Source: Nectonema munidae (lineage: Eukaryota; Nematomorpha; Nectonematoida; Nectonematidae). From it: 64,000 nt of DNA. Positions 14,101 through 23,266 of the stretch are shown piece after piece; position 1 is the first letter of the stretch, and every line of letters starts with the position of its first letter. The stretch is taken from NCBI GenBank assembly GCA_030549495.1, contig JAUIRK010000706.1, forward strand, positions 246,999 to 310,998, given 5' to 3'. The translations under genes and the position numbers were made by a program. Below the pieces are notes generated by a model. That model was not told the origin of the DNA, did not search any database, and worked only from the letters and a program-made list of their open reading frames with translations.

Positions 14101-17100
14101 CAAAGAAATGTTTTGTATAATTTATATGATATAGTTAAATTCTGCAAAATAATTTATACAAGTAGCGCTATGCATTTTGGACATCAAAAAATGTTTCAAT
14201 TCTCTTCTCACTATATTGAAAAGTGAGCAAAATATTTTTAATCCATCCCACGGATTGCATGATAGAAAATGCGTTCATTTCAGAGTGTAACGATTTAACA
14301 TAGAGTTGTAAATTGTGAAGCCTATAAATTCAAAGTGAAAGTCATATTGGGTATAGAAAAATTGAGAAAAAGAACTTTTAGCTGCTATCATACAAAAAAA
14401 GAAGACAAAATTTTATTCTTATTTTTCAAGGGTAAAAGAACTTTTTCCTGAAAATCAATTATCAGTTACCTTAATTAAAATTCATTCCTTATTAGGTCAT
14501 TATGATTAGTATATTTATTCATTTATCTACTAATTATGGGAGGAGCTATTTTTTACTTGATAATACTGTAAAATTAAATTTATGGAACTACCTTAAAGAT
14601 TTTTAAACTTCTATTCTTGCAGCATTTTGAGATTAAACCTTCACTCGTGAGAAAGAAGAGTTGAGCTCCGCTTTCAATTTCAAAGATAACTTCTTCTTGG
14701 CCTGTCAAGTAAGAGACTACACTTTCGTAACTTTTATCCGCTACTTTAGTAGAGAGCTAATGTTTCCAAATAGAAAGTTGATTAAGTTAAAATAATATTA
14801 TATACCTTATGAATCTTCTATTTATGTACCTATTCCTTCTATTTATGGCCATGTTTTGCTAAGCTCAAATGGTTCTATAATTTCGCGTAACTAAACAGTT
14901 ATGTATTCGGATATCCATTTGGTTACTTTAATCAGTTATGGCGTAAGAAAGCTATTCGTATAATTATTTTTTGGCTTGTTAAATAGTTGAAGCCATTTAT
15001 ACTTTCATATATTTAAATCTTCACGTAGTTCGTTACCAAATCATTCATGTATTTATCGTCTTTTAAAGCTTGGTAAATAATCATTTAATTATATACCTAT
15101 TAGATTGATAGCTTGAAGTAGTTTTTCCAATCAACAAGTTGGTGATTTAAGGGTTTAGTTAGAAAGATTTTAATTGGTTAATTAATCAGCATACGAACAT
15201 TTTAGTTGATTTGTGTGTAAAAGTTGATTGATTTTCCAATTTACCTAACATATTTGTGTGCACTGTGGGAGATAGGATAGTGCAGCGATTCCTAACATGT
15301 TCCATGTGCCCATAAGAGGGTGTTTTGAAATTCTTACTGCGCTTCAAGAACCATTATTTGACCGATAATAACTAAACCTTATATGGCATTTGAGACAATA
15401 GTTGGAATTTTTTTATAACATCATTTGTAATTTGAACTATCAAAATATAGTTTTTATAAAAATGATAAATAAGCAGAAGATATAGCAATTTTTCGAGTTT
15501 ATAGAAAACTTAAATCCTTACACCACTTATGATTTATAATTCCAGCTCCTACACTAATTAAAATCTCAGCTCCAACTAAATTTTCGAAAATGTTTTTATC
15601 GATAATGCTATAAATATTATAAGAGCATTTACCCACAAATGTGTGCTTTTTGTGAGTTTTTTTCATGTTGATTGGCTCTTTTTCTTATTAGTTAGTTATC
15701 TTTGCATCTAAATTTTAAGGTTTTTAATTAGAATTAGCTTAAATCAGTTAATGAATATGTTTTTTTTAAACTTTATTTATTGTTAAATCAATAATTTGTT
15801 TTGTAGTTACTTTTTATTTGTTAGTAAGTTTGCATGTTATGTTAATGTGTCAATGAATTTTTCAGAGAAATTTTAGGAATTATATATTTAAGAATTAAGG
15901 AATTATTGTTTTTACAAAAACAAAAAATAAACAAAAAATTTCGAATTAAAACTAGGGTACTCTTAATTTGTAAAAAATTTCAGCTGTTACATCTTTAAAA
16001 TTCAAAAACTATGCCGTTCGTAATAGCAATTGAAAACGAATTACTGATATATTATACAAACAATCAAGTGTCTTGCCATTGCAGACAAAATAAGAAGAAA
16101 GTATTGGCCTAAAGAACTGAACAAAAGGAAGTCAGAAATTATGTTCCGAAAAACACTGTGATTACTGCTGTGACAACAACAAAAATGAAACGAAAATAAG
16201 CTATTATATGTTTAATTAACTCATCTTGACTATTTCAGCAAGTATGCATGTTATGAGTGACTTAATGAGTTCATTATGAGTTAATGTTCACATAAGTTGT
16301 CTTTTTTTGTATATCGATTAGCGTCCAACGATTCATATATGAACATCAAATGCTGTCAATCCTCTGCAAATGCACGTGCATTTCTTTCTCAAAATTCAAT
16401 GTAGAAAACGTAGCGAGAGTTGACAGTTATTTAGTTGGAATAAAACAGTTTGGCATTTTTTATAAATAGAAACTGAAGTAGTAAAATAAGTGGTCCAGAC
16501 ATTAAAACTACTTCATACAAAAATTTACAAATTTTTAAAAAACACATACACAAGGAAAAAATTTTTAACTTAATCAAATTCTTAAAATTTTTAATATTAT
16601 ATTGATCGACATAGATTTTTGAAGGCAGTAACTGTTTTAGTAGATATTTGACATAAAATTTATCGCTGGTCGAAAACGCGATTATTATTAGACAATCGAT
16701 GCATATATGAATCACTGATCAATACAAGGGTTATTAAGAAGTGTTATACTATGAATTTTATTTGATCGAAATAAAGAAATATTTTTGAGAGTTATGTTTT
16801 TGATATTAAATTTGTATGATGAGTAACTATGAATTATGCATATCGAAAAAAGTTAACTTTCTCTCCACCCACTATTCCAAAGTGTCTAATACACTTCTAT
16901 TCTTTGCCACAACTGGTATCTTACAAAATCAATTTAGTGCTGTAAATAAAATTTTAAGTAAAGAAAGAAAGCTTGAAGATATATGTGAGAGGGGTGATGT
17001 CATCAGAATTTATTTCACTAAAATCAACCGAACACATAACAAATTTAAAGAGAAACACCAAACTTATGTGTCGCATGTAACAGAGGATATATTTTACCAT

Positions 17101-20041
17101 AAAAACATTTCATATTACTTTTCAAAGTTTTTTATGCATTTTTTATTCTGCAAGAAATTATATTCTGTTTAATTTCATTTTATAAGTAAGGGGCGTTCCT
17201 TTGAAATAATGTACTCTAATCGGGTGTTCGTTTGGGAAACACTGGATCAGAGTATAGCGTTGCGTAGCAAAAGAAGGAAACATTTAGGAGATAGATAAAA
17301 AGATTTGTTTAATTATTATTGACAAAAAATATATAAATGATTTTATCTCTACAGCCACACAATGAGCATAAAAATTTATTCTATAATTCAAAAGTTCATT
17401 CATCTTTATTGTAATTTCTTAAAAAGCGCATGTACCAACATCATTTTTGTACTTATAAAAACCAATAAATGTTTGAAGGAAATTTTAAATCCATTTCAAA
17501 ATAGTTAATGTACTAATGCAATTATCTTAGTTCCTTACTTGCTCTTCCTGTCATTTCTCTTTTCCAGTTATGAAAGATTATAACAACAAATATAAAATTG
17601 AAAGTTAACAGAATCCAAGCAAAAAAAGAGTTCTATCGATGTTCTTTTCATCTTATTTAAACTTATGTTGTAGCACTCATAAAAAAAACTAGTGAATTTA
17701 CTAACTCTAAAGATTAGAAACTAGTAAAACATCTTTTACTAGTTTGTTAGTAATATACAGTACATGTGAGAACATCTGTTGTGACGTTTTGATTAAATCT
17801 CATATACGATTTCTAAGAAAACATGAGATGATATGCTGCTCTCTCATATTCTCATCATATGCCATGGGAAAATATTAAGCCACTTTAATTACACTGTTAC
17901 TTACATATAGTGATCGAAGTCTAGATATAGTAGTGTTAATTTGTTTTATACGAAAACCCTACTTTTAGGTATCCTACGATAAAGAACTACACAGAAACTA
18001 TTGAAAATTTTTTGAAAAGCTATCCATACTTATATAAAGAAAGTTTGCTCCCGGAAGAAACAGTTAAAGTAAAATTCATGGTTATTTAACTTTGAAATTC
18101 ATTTTTATTTTAAGACATACTGGAGAGAGAAATTCAAATTCAAATTCGGCAACGAAAGAAAGAGCAACGAAAAAGATGTGAAAAAGTAAAAAGTAGAAAG
18201 CGTTCAATGTCGATATCTGAAGAGAAAACAACAAAGTCTATTCGTGAATGGGGCTTGGACTATTACTTACCTGAATTACCTCATTCAGAAGATTTGCTCT
18301 CAATAGAAGTTCATACTGAATGGCTAAAACGGGAGTATTATAAAGTGGAACAAAAAAATGAAGAAATTGTAACTCTTAAAATGAACATTACATTTCCATT
18401 TAGACGTAATGAAATTATTGAAAATAAAATGAAAATATCTGAAATTTTGATCAAATATCCTTATTTGAAGTCCTACACACAGGTAAAATTTAAATATATT
18501 TAGTTTAATATATGTATTTTATTTAAATTATAGATTTTGTTAGAGTTTCAAAGATTAAAACCCCAAGTTATGAACAATTCAGATGGAAGTGTGCATTTTT
18601 TTACAAGACTCGATAAATATGTTGACCCAATTTTAATTTTTTGCCTGAAAAAAGAAAAAGATGAATTCTACGTGAAGCTTGAAAGAGAAATTGAGATGGA
18701 GAAAAATTTGGAGTTGCGAAAAAGTATACGATGTTAAAAACTTTTGTTATTAAAACAATTTATTTTTTTTATTTAGGATATAAAAGATATTATGCTATTT
18801 TGTGCATGAGCACAATGTTCCGAGAAAATATTAAAAGTGTTTTGTGTTTCGAAGAAGAAAAATCAGGTGTTTTTCAGATGATGATAAAGAAAAGTATTTT
18901 CTCAGAAGAAAGAAATGCTTTTGCACTCAGAATAGAAGACGTATTTATTTTCAATTCCAATAACTTCGCCGAACTGTTTTATGGATGTTTTTGTTCCTTT
19001 TACTGCTTCAATACTAATTATCCTCCTCAACTCAAAAAAACTTTCACCTTCTTTCAAAAAATTATCTACAATTTGAAAGACTCCGAAAATATTGATAAAA
19101 ATATTTTGAATGTTTCTTTTTTAATAAATAAAAATTTTTGAATTTCTCTATAATTTTTTATCTTATTATTAATAAAATACTACCAAAGCTTTTGTTTATT
19201 TGAGGATATATATGATTGGTTTTTTATTTATTTAATATTTTTGAAAATAATTATATACAATAAATTAATAAAAGATAACTAAATTTCATTTCAGGATGGT
19301 AATATTCTTTAAATGTTACTTATATTGTAGTAAAAACACTATTTATTGATCAAAAAATATAGTAAATATAACTACTTTTTGAGTAAAAATACTTAAAGTA
19401 ACTTTGAAAGAGTCAAGTAAATATTACTAACTTAATAGTAAAAATACTTCCAAATCACTAGAAAAAAATAGTAAATTATACTAATTAATGAGTGATTTTA
19501 TGCACAGTAAATTTACTTGTATTTTCTAGTAACCGTTACTAGTTTTTTTTATGAGTGAGAGAATGACGCTTTCTGTATTAAATGATAAATAATTTTCGCT
19601 TTTAAGAAAAATGTGTATTTTCCTAAACTAGTGGAAAAAGAATTAAGAATCTACATTTGTTGTAACTTGATTAAAAATAGACAAATTTGAAATGCAATCA
19701 TTTCGAAGTATATTGCTTGTCTAAAGAAATTTTTTTATATTTTCACTTATAAATGATATATAGATGAAAAGTGAAGGAATCTTGTCGTCTTACTTCCATT
19801 GTAAAAAGCTCCACATGTACAAACATTAAAAATTTATTTTAACATCCGATGTCATACCGAACAAAGAAATTTGAAAAATGTAAAAAATAAGCAAAAGACT
19901 TACTTCTTTGATTTCATCATTCTTATGTTCCAAAGGTTCACGCGTCGTCTTTTCTTTGAAGTTAGTTTTTTTAATGGCTTTGTTTTTTTTACATTTTTGT
20001 TCTTGGTTATTATTGAAAAGATTTTTAACTAATTTCCTTGT
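1950..20041 (-). CDS. SPART: Spartin gene, eight exons found, 5' end missing
   Basis: Spartin acts in lipid-droplet turnover, endosomal trafficking and cytokinesis; it has an N-terminal MIT domain and a C-terminal senescence domain. Eight minus-strand exons join in perfect phase: 20041-19904, 14756-14592, 13541-13364, 10685-10191, 7465-7271, 6746-6591, 5468-5378 and 2109-1950. They total 1578 bases, or 525 residues plus stop. Every junction is GT/AG. The middle part (VIFEIESGAQLFFLTSEG, then LYPIF and AYLLPDIL) follows the spartin middle region. The last four exons follow the senescence domain (CAEKGTHVAAKVTGYT, LELAAKTLG, IIGQKYGKEAKKF, LNTVGNTFAMG). An AATAAA lies at 1775-1770 on the minus strand. 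The MIT domain should lie above 20.1 kb, but I could not find it. Introns carry many mobile elements. The identity is from remembered family motifs and was not searched. Confidence 0.85.
2330..2640 (-). repeat. Degenerate copy of the right-end satellite
   Basis: Read on the minus strand it gives two units of the satellite at 59.8-60.6 kb: 'CATTCATTCAAATTTTA', a T-run, 'ATACCAAATC', 'CATGCTGATT', then 'GTGTGAATCAAATTTGCG'. The order of these words is the same at both sites, 57 kb apart. Confidence 0.65.
3200..3967 (-). pseudogene. Unidentified broken coding region in a spartin intron
   Basis: The minus strand is open for 86 codons at 3967-3707 (WLDLTRRQDCIKNRNEACK, FADILCMCQLRHGKAECDTN, NQIDLYDSVSDFNLAKQSA). 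After the stop the same frame stays coding-like for 30 more codons (RIKEHRLLAPGKTFSSYRHT). Further on, another frame reads HVFEDLQEERSRFQVPRITF. Composition and codon choice look like real protein broken by several stops. I do not recognise the family. It could be a retrocopy of a host gene or a transposon ORF. Confidence 0.45.
3968..5377. other. Spartin intron, nothing recognised
   Basis: AT-rich intron sequence with short chance ORFs (for example 4397-4588 minus). No splice-bounded coding segment seen. Confidence 0.4.
5378..5468 (-). CDS. SPART: Spartin exon (senescence domain)
   Basis: 91 bases, entered in phase 1 and left in phase 2. Reads GIAHVYSSLELAAKTLGTTF then KQETSEIIGQK, the helix that in spartins reads roughly 'VWxGLExAAK'. 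The donor is GTACAT. Confidence 0.85.
6222..6249. mobile_element. Orphan pogo/Tigger-type terminal repeat
   Basis: The sequence ends CGATAAACGAGGAATTACTG followed by TA. Reversed, this is CAGTAATTCCTCGTTTATCG, the style of Tigger/mariner termini with a TA target. The opposite end was not found. Confidence 0.4.
6591..6746 (-). CDS. SPART: Spartin exon (senescence domain)
   Basis: 156 bases between acceptor TTTTTTCAG and donor GTAGCT, phase 1 in and out. Contains NVSNCVGKNAASRFK and GVMGSAIEVTSSSMKG. These match the spartin segments with VGK and the small-residue-rich DGAM...A helix. Confidence 0.85.
7271..7465 (-). CDS. SPART: Spartin exon (start of senescence domain)
   Basis: 195 bases, acceptor CACCTAG, donor GTATAC, phase 1 in and out. 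Lysine-rich first half, then KFGVYCAEKGTHVAAKVTGY, which corresponds to the spartin 'GLYxAKxAT..AAKV' block. Confidence 0.85.
7476..8160. other. Spartin intron, no gene
   Basis: An ORF at 7633-7905 is low-complexity and hydrophobic and has no support. The stretch 7650-7800 is somewhat richer in C and G but unrecognised. Confidence 0.35.
8166..8600 (+). pseudogene. Tigger (pogo) transposase N-terminal fragment
   Basis: This is the CENP-B-type helix-turn-helix of a pogo/Tigger transposase. The fragments MVPKRAF, PPQAGTEPRRKQKMMTIAEK, IKLLDMLNEGRSSWGAI, then in a second frame HFSVNKSKVRSTKKYEANTR and RMEAALAVWI, and IIQTKVRILYENFAG at the end, follow the family in order. At least three frame changes break it. 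The DDE catalytic domain is absent. The minus-strand 113-codon ORF here is a shadow. Confidence 0.7.
8985..9125 (+). mobile_element. tRNA-derived SINE
   Basis: A pol III B box GGTTCGATCCC lies at 9036-9046, with an A-box-like GCGTAAGGTTGGTTAGG about 45 bases upstream. The 3' part (GGCTCTGGCTTCTCGTTG, ACCTTGACC) is in the style of arthropod tRNA SINEs. No clear target duplication was found. Confidence 0.55.
9349..9562. mobile_element. hAT MITE (214 bp)
   Basis: Exact 8-bp duplications AACTAGAA at 9341-9348 and 9563-9570. Imperfect inverted ends carry GGATTCCCAACCT and AGGTTGGGAACCTC. Just inside the left end is the perfect dyad GGGTTCGCGAACCC. There is no coding capacity. Confidence 0.85.
10191..10685 (-). 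CDS. SPART: Spartin largest exon (acidic linker)
   Basis: 495 bases, entered and left in phase 1. It begins GAYIGIFFTNIVDKKKVILF, matching the end of the spartin middle region. It then runs through an acidic and lysine-rich linker (DEDADSDEFSDA, PRPYYPP) to KKERKFSEVIIK. The open frame continues past the donor GTATGC to a stop at 10138, but the splice to 7465 restores family sequence. Confidence 0.8.
10686..12490. other. Spartin intron with an unexplained GC-rich block
   Basis: Mostly AT-rich. The block 11580-11790 is distinctly richer in G and C (CATTCCGGGCGGGCCACGAT, GGATGCGTGCGAACGTCAC) with no open frame, tRNA or rRNA signature that I recognise. A 77-codon ORF at 11347-11580 has no support. 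A CT microsatellite sits near 12378. Confidence 0.4.
12495..12665 (-). repeat. Interspersed repeat, uninterrupted copy
   Basis: The minus strand reads ATACCGCTGTTTTTGAG, GTGTATGGTTGTCTAATGTC, GTGTCAGGCCTGTATTAAT. The same words in the same order flank the hAT element at 20386-21615. This copy is therefore the empty version of that insertion site. A weaker third copy is near 22290-22400. Confidence 0.7.
12925..13040 (+). repeat. Short tandem word 'TTTTGCAATT...TTTTGTCTTTTT' type
   Basis: CTCTTTTGCAATTC, CCTTTTTGCAATTTTG and CATCTTTTTTTAATCTC follow one another. The same kind of array recurs at 21765-21860 and 25845-25945 (TTCTATTTTGTCTTTTT). All are probably tails of one repeat family. Confidence 0.4.
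13364..13541 (-). CDS. SPART: Spartin exon (middle region)
   Basis: 178 bases, phase 0 in, phase 1 out. Encodes VKCEERSFDIYQNVPSAIIE and then ECLYPIFSNF and GPHIPAYLLPDILAQNE. This matches the spartin stretch with 'LYPL...' and 'GAYMFPD'. It has no usable start codon, so simple ORF calling misses it. Confidence 0.85.
13545..14590. other. Spartin intron, nothing recognised
   Basis: AT-rich. Short ORFs at 13583-13825 and 13779-13967 lack any coding signature. Confidence 0.4.
14592..14756 (-). CDS. SPART: Spartin exon (middle region)
   Basis: 165 bases, exactly 55 codons, phase 0 at both ends. Contains YLTGQEEVIFEIESGAQLFF and LTSEGLISK, matching the spartin block 'ELLFIPHGVQIFYVTPDG'. Acceptor TTTAG, donor GTAGTT. 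Confidence 0.85.
14757..17673. other. Spartin intron with one isolated long ORF
   Basis: No repeats or exons seen, apart from the 118-codon ORF at 16816-17172 listed separately. Confidence 0.35.
16816..17172 (+). CDS. Isolated 118-codon ORF, doubtful
   Basis: The longest plus-strand ORF in the first 30 kb that is not tied to an element. The middle (ILSKERKLEDICERGDVIRI) looks coding-like, but the ends are low-complexity. No splice context, no recognised domain. It may be chance in AT-rich DNA or a relic of a transposon. Confidence 0.2.
   Translation: MMSNYELCISKKVNFLSTHYSKVSNTLLFFATTGILQNQFSAVNKILSKERKLEDICERGDVIRIYFTKINRTHNKFKEKHQTYVSHVTEDIFYHKNISYYFSKFFMHFLFCKKLYSV
17674..19557 (+). mobile_element. 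TIR element carrying a spliced SAMD3-like gene
   Basis: Perfect 20-bp terminal inverted repeats, CACTCATAAAAAAAACTAGT at 17674-17693 and its reverse complement at 19538-19557, bound a 1884-bp unit. Both subterminal regions are rich in short TTTACTAGT / AGTAAATTTACT words, as expected of transposase-binding repeats. The only gene inside is the spliced SAMD3-like protein. Flanking bases share at most a 2-bp AG, so the target duplication is undecided. The unit sits in a spartin intron. No known transposase domain was seen, so it may be non-autonomous or belong to an unfamiliar class. Confidence 0.75.
17969..19141 (+). CDS. SAMD3-like (C-terminal region) protein, four exons
   Basis: Exons 17969-18068, 18115-18482, 18534-18723 and 18777-19141 have GT/AG borders and introns of only 46-53 bp. 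Order of motifs: YPTIKNYTETIENFLKSYPY; TYWREKFKFKFGNER; WGLDYYLPELPHSEDLLSIE; MNITFPFRRNEIIENK; LLEFQRLKPQV; NTNYPPQLKKTFTFFQKIIY at the C terminus. The same chain appears in the large family named sterile alpha motif domain-containing 3-like in fish and invertebrates (YPT.., W..LK.K.GN.R, F..RR.E, EF.R, YP..LK.TFE.FQK). Within exon 2 the open frame changes by one base near 18165, so this copy is probably damaged. No start codon was identified; the 5' exon is missing or within 17700-17960. The biochemical role of the family is unknown to me. Confidence 0.7.
19904..20041 (-). CDS. SPART: Spartin exon (basic linker, first one found)
   Basis: 138 bases, 46 codons, acceptor AATTTAG, donor GTAAGT, phase 0 at both ends. 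Very basic and Asn-rich (KLVKNLFNNNQEQ, KKTNFKEKTTREPLE). Placed in spartin by strand, order and phase only; sequence alone would not identify it. It would follow the MIT domain. Confidence 0.6.
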
Positions 20042-20332
20042 CTAAATTGAAAGTAGCATCATACACAATGCATGAAATAAGTTTGTACATATTTAACTTT
20101 TCTTATTGCAGATACGATTACTTCAAAATTGTGGTAAGTAATTTATTTGCTATAAAATTTTATATTCGAATCAATTCCAAATTTTGATATTTTTAATATT
20201 AATTAACAATAATATTAATTTTCTAATATAATTTTCTATAAATTTATACTAACTGGTGCTCAAGGCATCCTTTAATTCAACATAAGATACCTATGTTTAC
20301 ACATAAGATACCCATAAGATACTTTAATTCAA

Positions 20333-20385
20333 CATAAGATACCTATACCGCTGTTTTTGAGATATAAGTATTTCAATGTATGGAT
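20333..20385 (+). repeat. Interspersed repeat, left half (interrupted by hAT)
   Basis: ACCTATACCGCTGTTTTTGAG...GTATGGAT. It continues after the hAT element at 21616 with TTATGGGTGTCTAATGTCAA and runs to about 21760. Compare the uninterrupted copy at 12495-12665. Confidence 0.7.
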
Positions 20386-21615
20386 TAGGGTTGGGTCAAA
20401 TACATATTTTCTAAAAGTCAAATACAAATACTCTTATTTGGGATTCCTAAAATACAAATAATTTTGTTTAAAATTGCCTAAAATACAAGTATATAAGTTT
20501 CCGGTGCTAGTTGTGCTCTCTCAGTTGTGGAAATATTACCAGCCTTGCTAAACGCTCTTCCTGAAGGTGCTATGTTGCACAGCACGGTAAAATATTTTTC
20601 GCAAATTGTTTTAAAATGTTGAAGCATTTTTATCTTGCCAGTACTTCAGTGGATTGATATCAAAAGGCAGAACACCTTTCAAATTTTCGCATCTGATAAA
20701 GATGAAATGGTCATATAAGCCATAACTAATTCTCTTCTAAACTCTTTTTTGTAACTATTCTATTTCGAGAGCTCCAGATGGAGATTGTCTATAAACCTAT
20801 AAATATATTTATTTATATAGATAAAAATTATTATATTTTTTTCTCATAAAGTTATTGTTTAGATTAAATTTTTGAATAAATTACATTTTTAACAGTGGTA
20901 ATTTCAGTAGTCAAAAGTTATGAGGAAACACATTATATTAACATAACATAACATAAATTTATTAGCGAAAGAAAGAAAGGCAAAAAGCCTATAGTAAGTA
21001 TTCGCTTCATACTTTTGAAAATCAACGCGTTCTTTCATGCTCAAACCTTCTATTTTTCCAAAACTCATCAAGTCTGTTCTTGAAGATGTTCAAAGATGGA
21101 GCATCAACAACAAAATCAGGCAAAGAATTCCAATCATTTATCATTCGTTGAGAAAAGTATTTTTTCAAAAATACCTTCTTGCAATGTCTTTTTTTAAATT
21201 TGGAAGAAAAATCCAAATTTATTAAATCTTTTATTAAATCTGAAGTTAAAAAAGCTCTTAAATAATAACTTTTGCTATCAGATATTATTTATAAAAATAA
21301 TCTGTATGAAATAATTTCCTTAGAAATTCAACTAGCAGCCGTGGGTGATCGTTTTTCAAGTTGATCCCCAAATGGTGCTCATAGCAGGCAACGAGTTATT
21401 AATAGATTCATGAATCATTTGAAATACTTGATAAACATCATAAACTCGTAAATGATGGTTGTCCTTTCTTTCCAGATAATCGTTAAATCAAATAGGGATT
21501 TTTATACGTCCAATATTTTTGCTTCGAATTCCAAAAATACATATACAAATACTTTTATCCTATATCGTAAAAATATAAATACAATTCAAATACAAATGTA
21601 TGTGATCCAACCCTA
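20386..21615 (-). mobile_element. hAT element (1230 bp), nested in a repeat, itself hit by a LINE
   Basis: Ends TAGGGTTGGGTCAAATACA and, reversed, TAGGGTTGGATCACATACA. Flanks GTATGGAT and TTATGGGT match 6 of 8, and the empty site elsewhere reads GTATGGTT. The minus strand near 20500-20590 encodes APSGRAFSKAGNISTTERAQ, the hAT C-terminal dimerisation segment. Little else of the transposase remains. A LINE 3' end is inserted at about 20941-21290. Confidence 0.75.
20941..21290 (-). mobile_element. LINE 3' fragment with (TTATG)n tail
   Basis: Minus strand: FSQRMINDWNSLPDFVVDAP, SLNIFKNRLDEFWKNRRFEH, then a short 3' UTR and TTATG repeats (plus strand AACATAACATAACATAA). This is the end of a reverse-transcriptase ORF of the CR1/Jockey-like group, heavily 5'-truncated. 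Same family as the copies at 34567 and 48978. Confidence 0.8.
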
Positions 21616-21760
21616 TTATGGGTGTCTAATGTCAATATGTATGTAGTATGTATGTATGTGTGTACGTATGTCTAGACACTAGATGTTCTTCTGTCAGGCG
21701 TGTATTAATACAAATAAATAGGAAAGTTGTCAAGAATCTCAAAAAATGTATATGTATACC

Positions 21761-23121
21761 ATTTTTAGTTCTATTTTGTCTTTTTGGAACTATATTTTCC
21801 AATTCAATTAGGTCTTTTTGCAACTCTATTTTGTCTTTTCCCAATTTTGTTTCCCTCAAACTTTTTTTTAATTTGGCATGTACTATTTTTATTTTATTTT
21901 TTTGATATTTTAACTATTTTGACTAGGAAATTTTTTCATTTTTTGCAGAAAATAAGATAGTAAATTATTTCAATTTTTAATTTATTTCGCAAATAAATCT
22001 TATTATTAAATATTTAAAAAGTTTATTACTTTTATTAACATTTTAAAAATGAAATGATGGGAAATTTTATCGTATAAATAGTCAAAAAAAAGTCAACGTA
22101 ATAAAATATAACAAATGAAAAACGAAAATTAAAAAAATTGAAATAAACTAAATTTCAAAATGACAAATTAGAATTGTATGTACGATTGCGCTAGCATTAA
22201 ATCTTACACTAACATGAACTTTAATACTAACACCAATCCCCGGCAATAGGTTTCCAAAATTTTACACATTAAGTCTGATTTAAAAATGTGTTAAGCACTT
22301 GTTAACTTTAATGCTTGAGAAGAACATTTGGAATAGCCAAAATCAACGGTATATAACTTATCCTCTGAAACTATAAGCTTCCTAACATTTCCAATTAGAC
22401 TAAATTTATTGACTTTTTTGTAGTGGTACCTTTTTTTTTTTTTTATAGATCTTTGCTTTATCTTGGTGAAGGAGATTATAAAGACGAATAGACACACTGA
22501 CCTACACAAATATTCAGCAGGGCTGGATATTTGTGATTCTGTTATACAAGGAGCGGAGTTTTTTAAAATTATAAGGAGGGGAAAATTTTTCATTGTCATC
22601 AATTTATTCATTTTTCATGTTTTATATGGAAATTTCTTTCAATAATTAAAATAATAAGCTCTTTTTTGGTCAAAATTAATTTTTTTAAATTTAGAAATAA
22701 TATATAAAAATCTATAATGTTCGCTGCGTCCAAATTCATTGGGATAGAGGGTAGAGGTGGGGATGGGGGGGGGGGGTAGTGTTAGGGTTAGCACAATCGT
22801 ATATACATGCATTTACATACATACATACATAATCTCCTGGAATCATGCATAAATGACGTCTTTTATCATTTTTAAGCTTTTTGAACCTCCCGACGTGATT
22901 TTTTACCCCTCCTGCTCTATTTTTAAATACAGAGCATCTAGAATTAGTTTACCACATTCACATTTTGGTATGACAATTTTCACATGAGCTCTAATTTTTT
23001 GAGATGTTTGCCATAAAAATGAACATCACCACTAGATTAACTAGTATGTTTTAACATAATTAACAAAATTTAAAATTTTACAATATTTATATAATTAGTA
23101 TGTTTTAACTTTATGTAATAC
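21761..23121. other. Intergenic, repeat-derived
   Basis: Holds a TTCTATTTTGTCTTTTT array (21765-21860), a degraded repeat near 22290-22400, a G-rich run at 22750-22780 and CATA microsatellites. No gene. Confidence 0.4.
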
Positions 23122-23266
23122 CAGGCCTGTCGATAATGGAGTGGAGGGGGGGGCACCCTCCTCTTGGATTTATTTTGTCCCCTTGAAATATATAAATGGA
23201 CACACTTTCTTATAGTTAAAAACAGTTTTGCCCCCTCCCTGTACTTGGAGTCTGGCAACAGGGCTG
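23122..23266. mobile_element. hAT-like MITE (145 bp)
   Basis: Ends CAGGCCTGTCGATAATGGAG and, reversed, CAGCCCTGTTGCCAGACTCC. Flanks TGTAATAC / TTTATCAC agree at 5 of 8. Related copies lie at about 36325-36440 and, in the opposite orientation, 53930-54090, sharing ATTTATTTTG and TATATAAATG words. Confidence 0.6.

Noticed and set aside
20112-20140. 22-base plus-strand microexon between TTGCAG and GTAAGT
   Set aside because: Good splice signals, but no plus-strand gene or partner exon in phase is visible.
22775-22795. TTAGGGTTAG, telomere-like
   Set aside because: A single short match beside a G-run; no tandem array.
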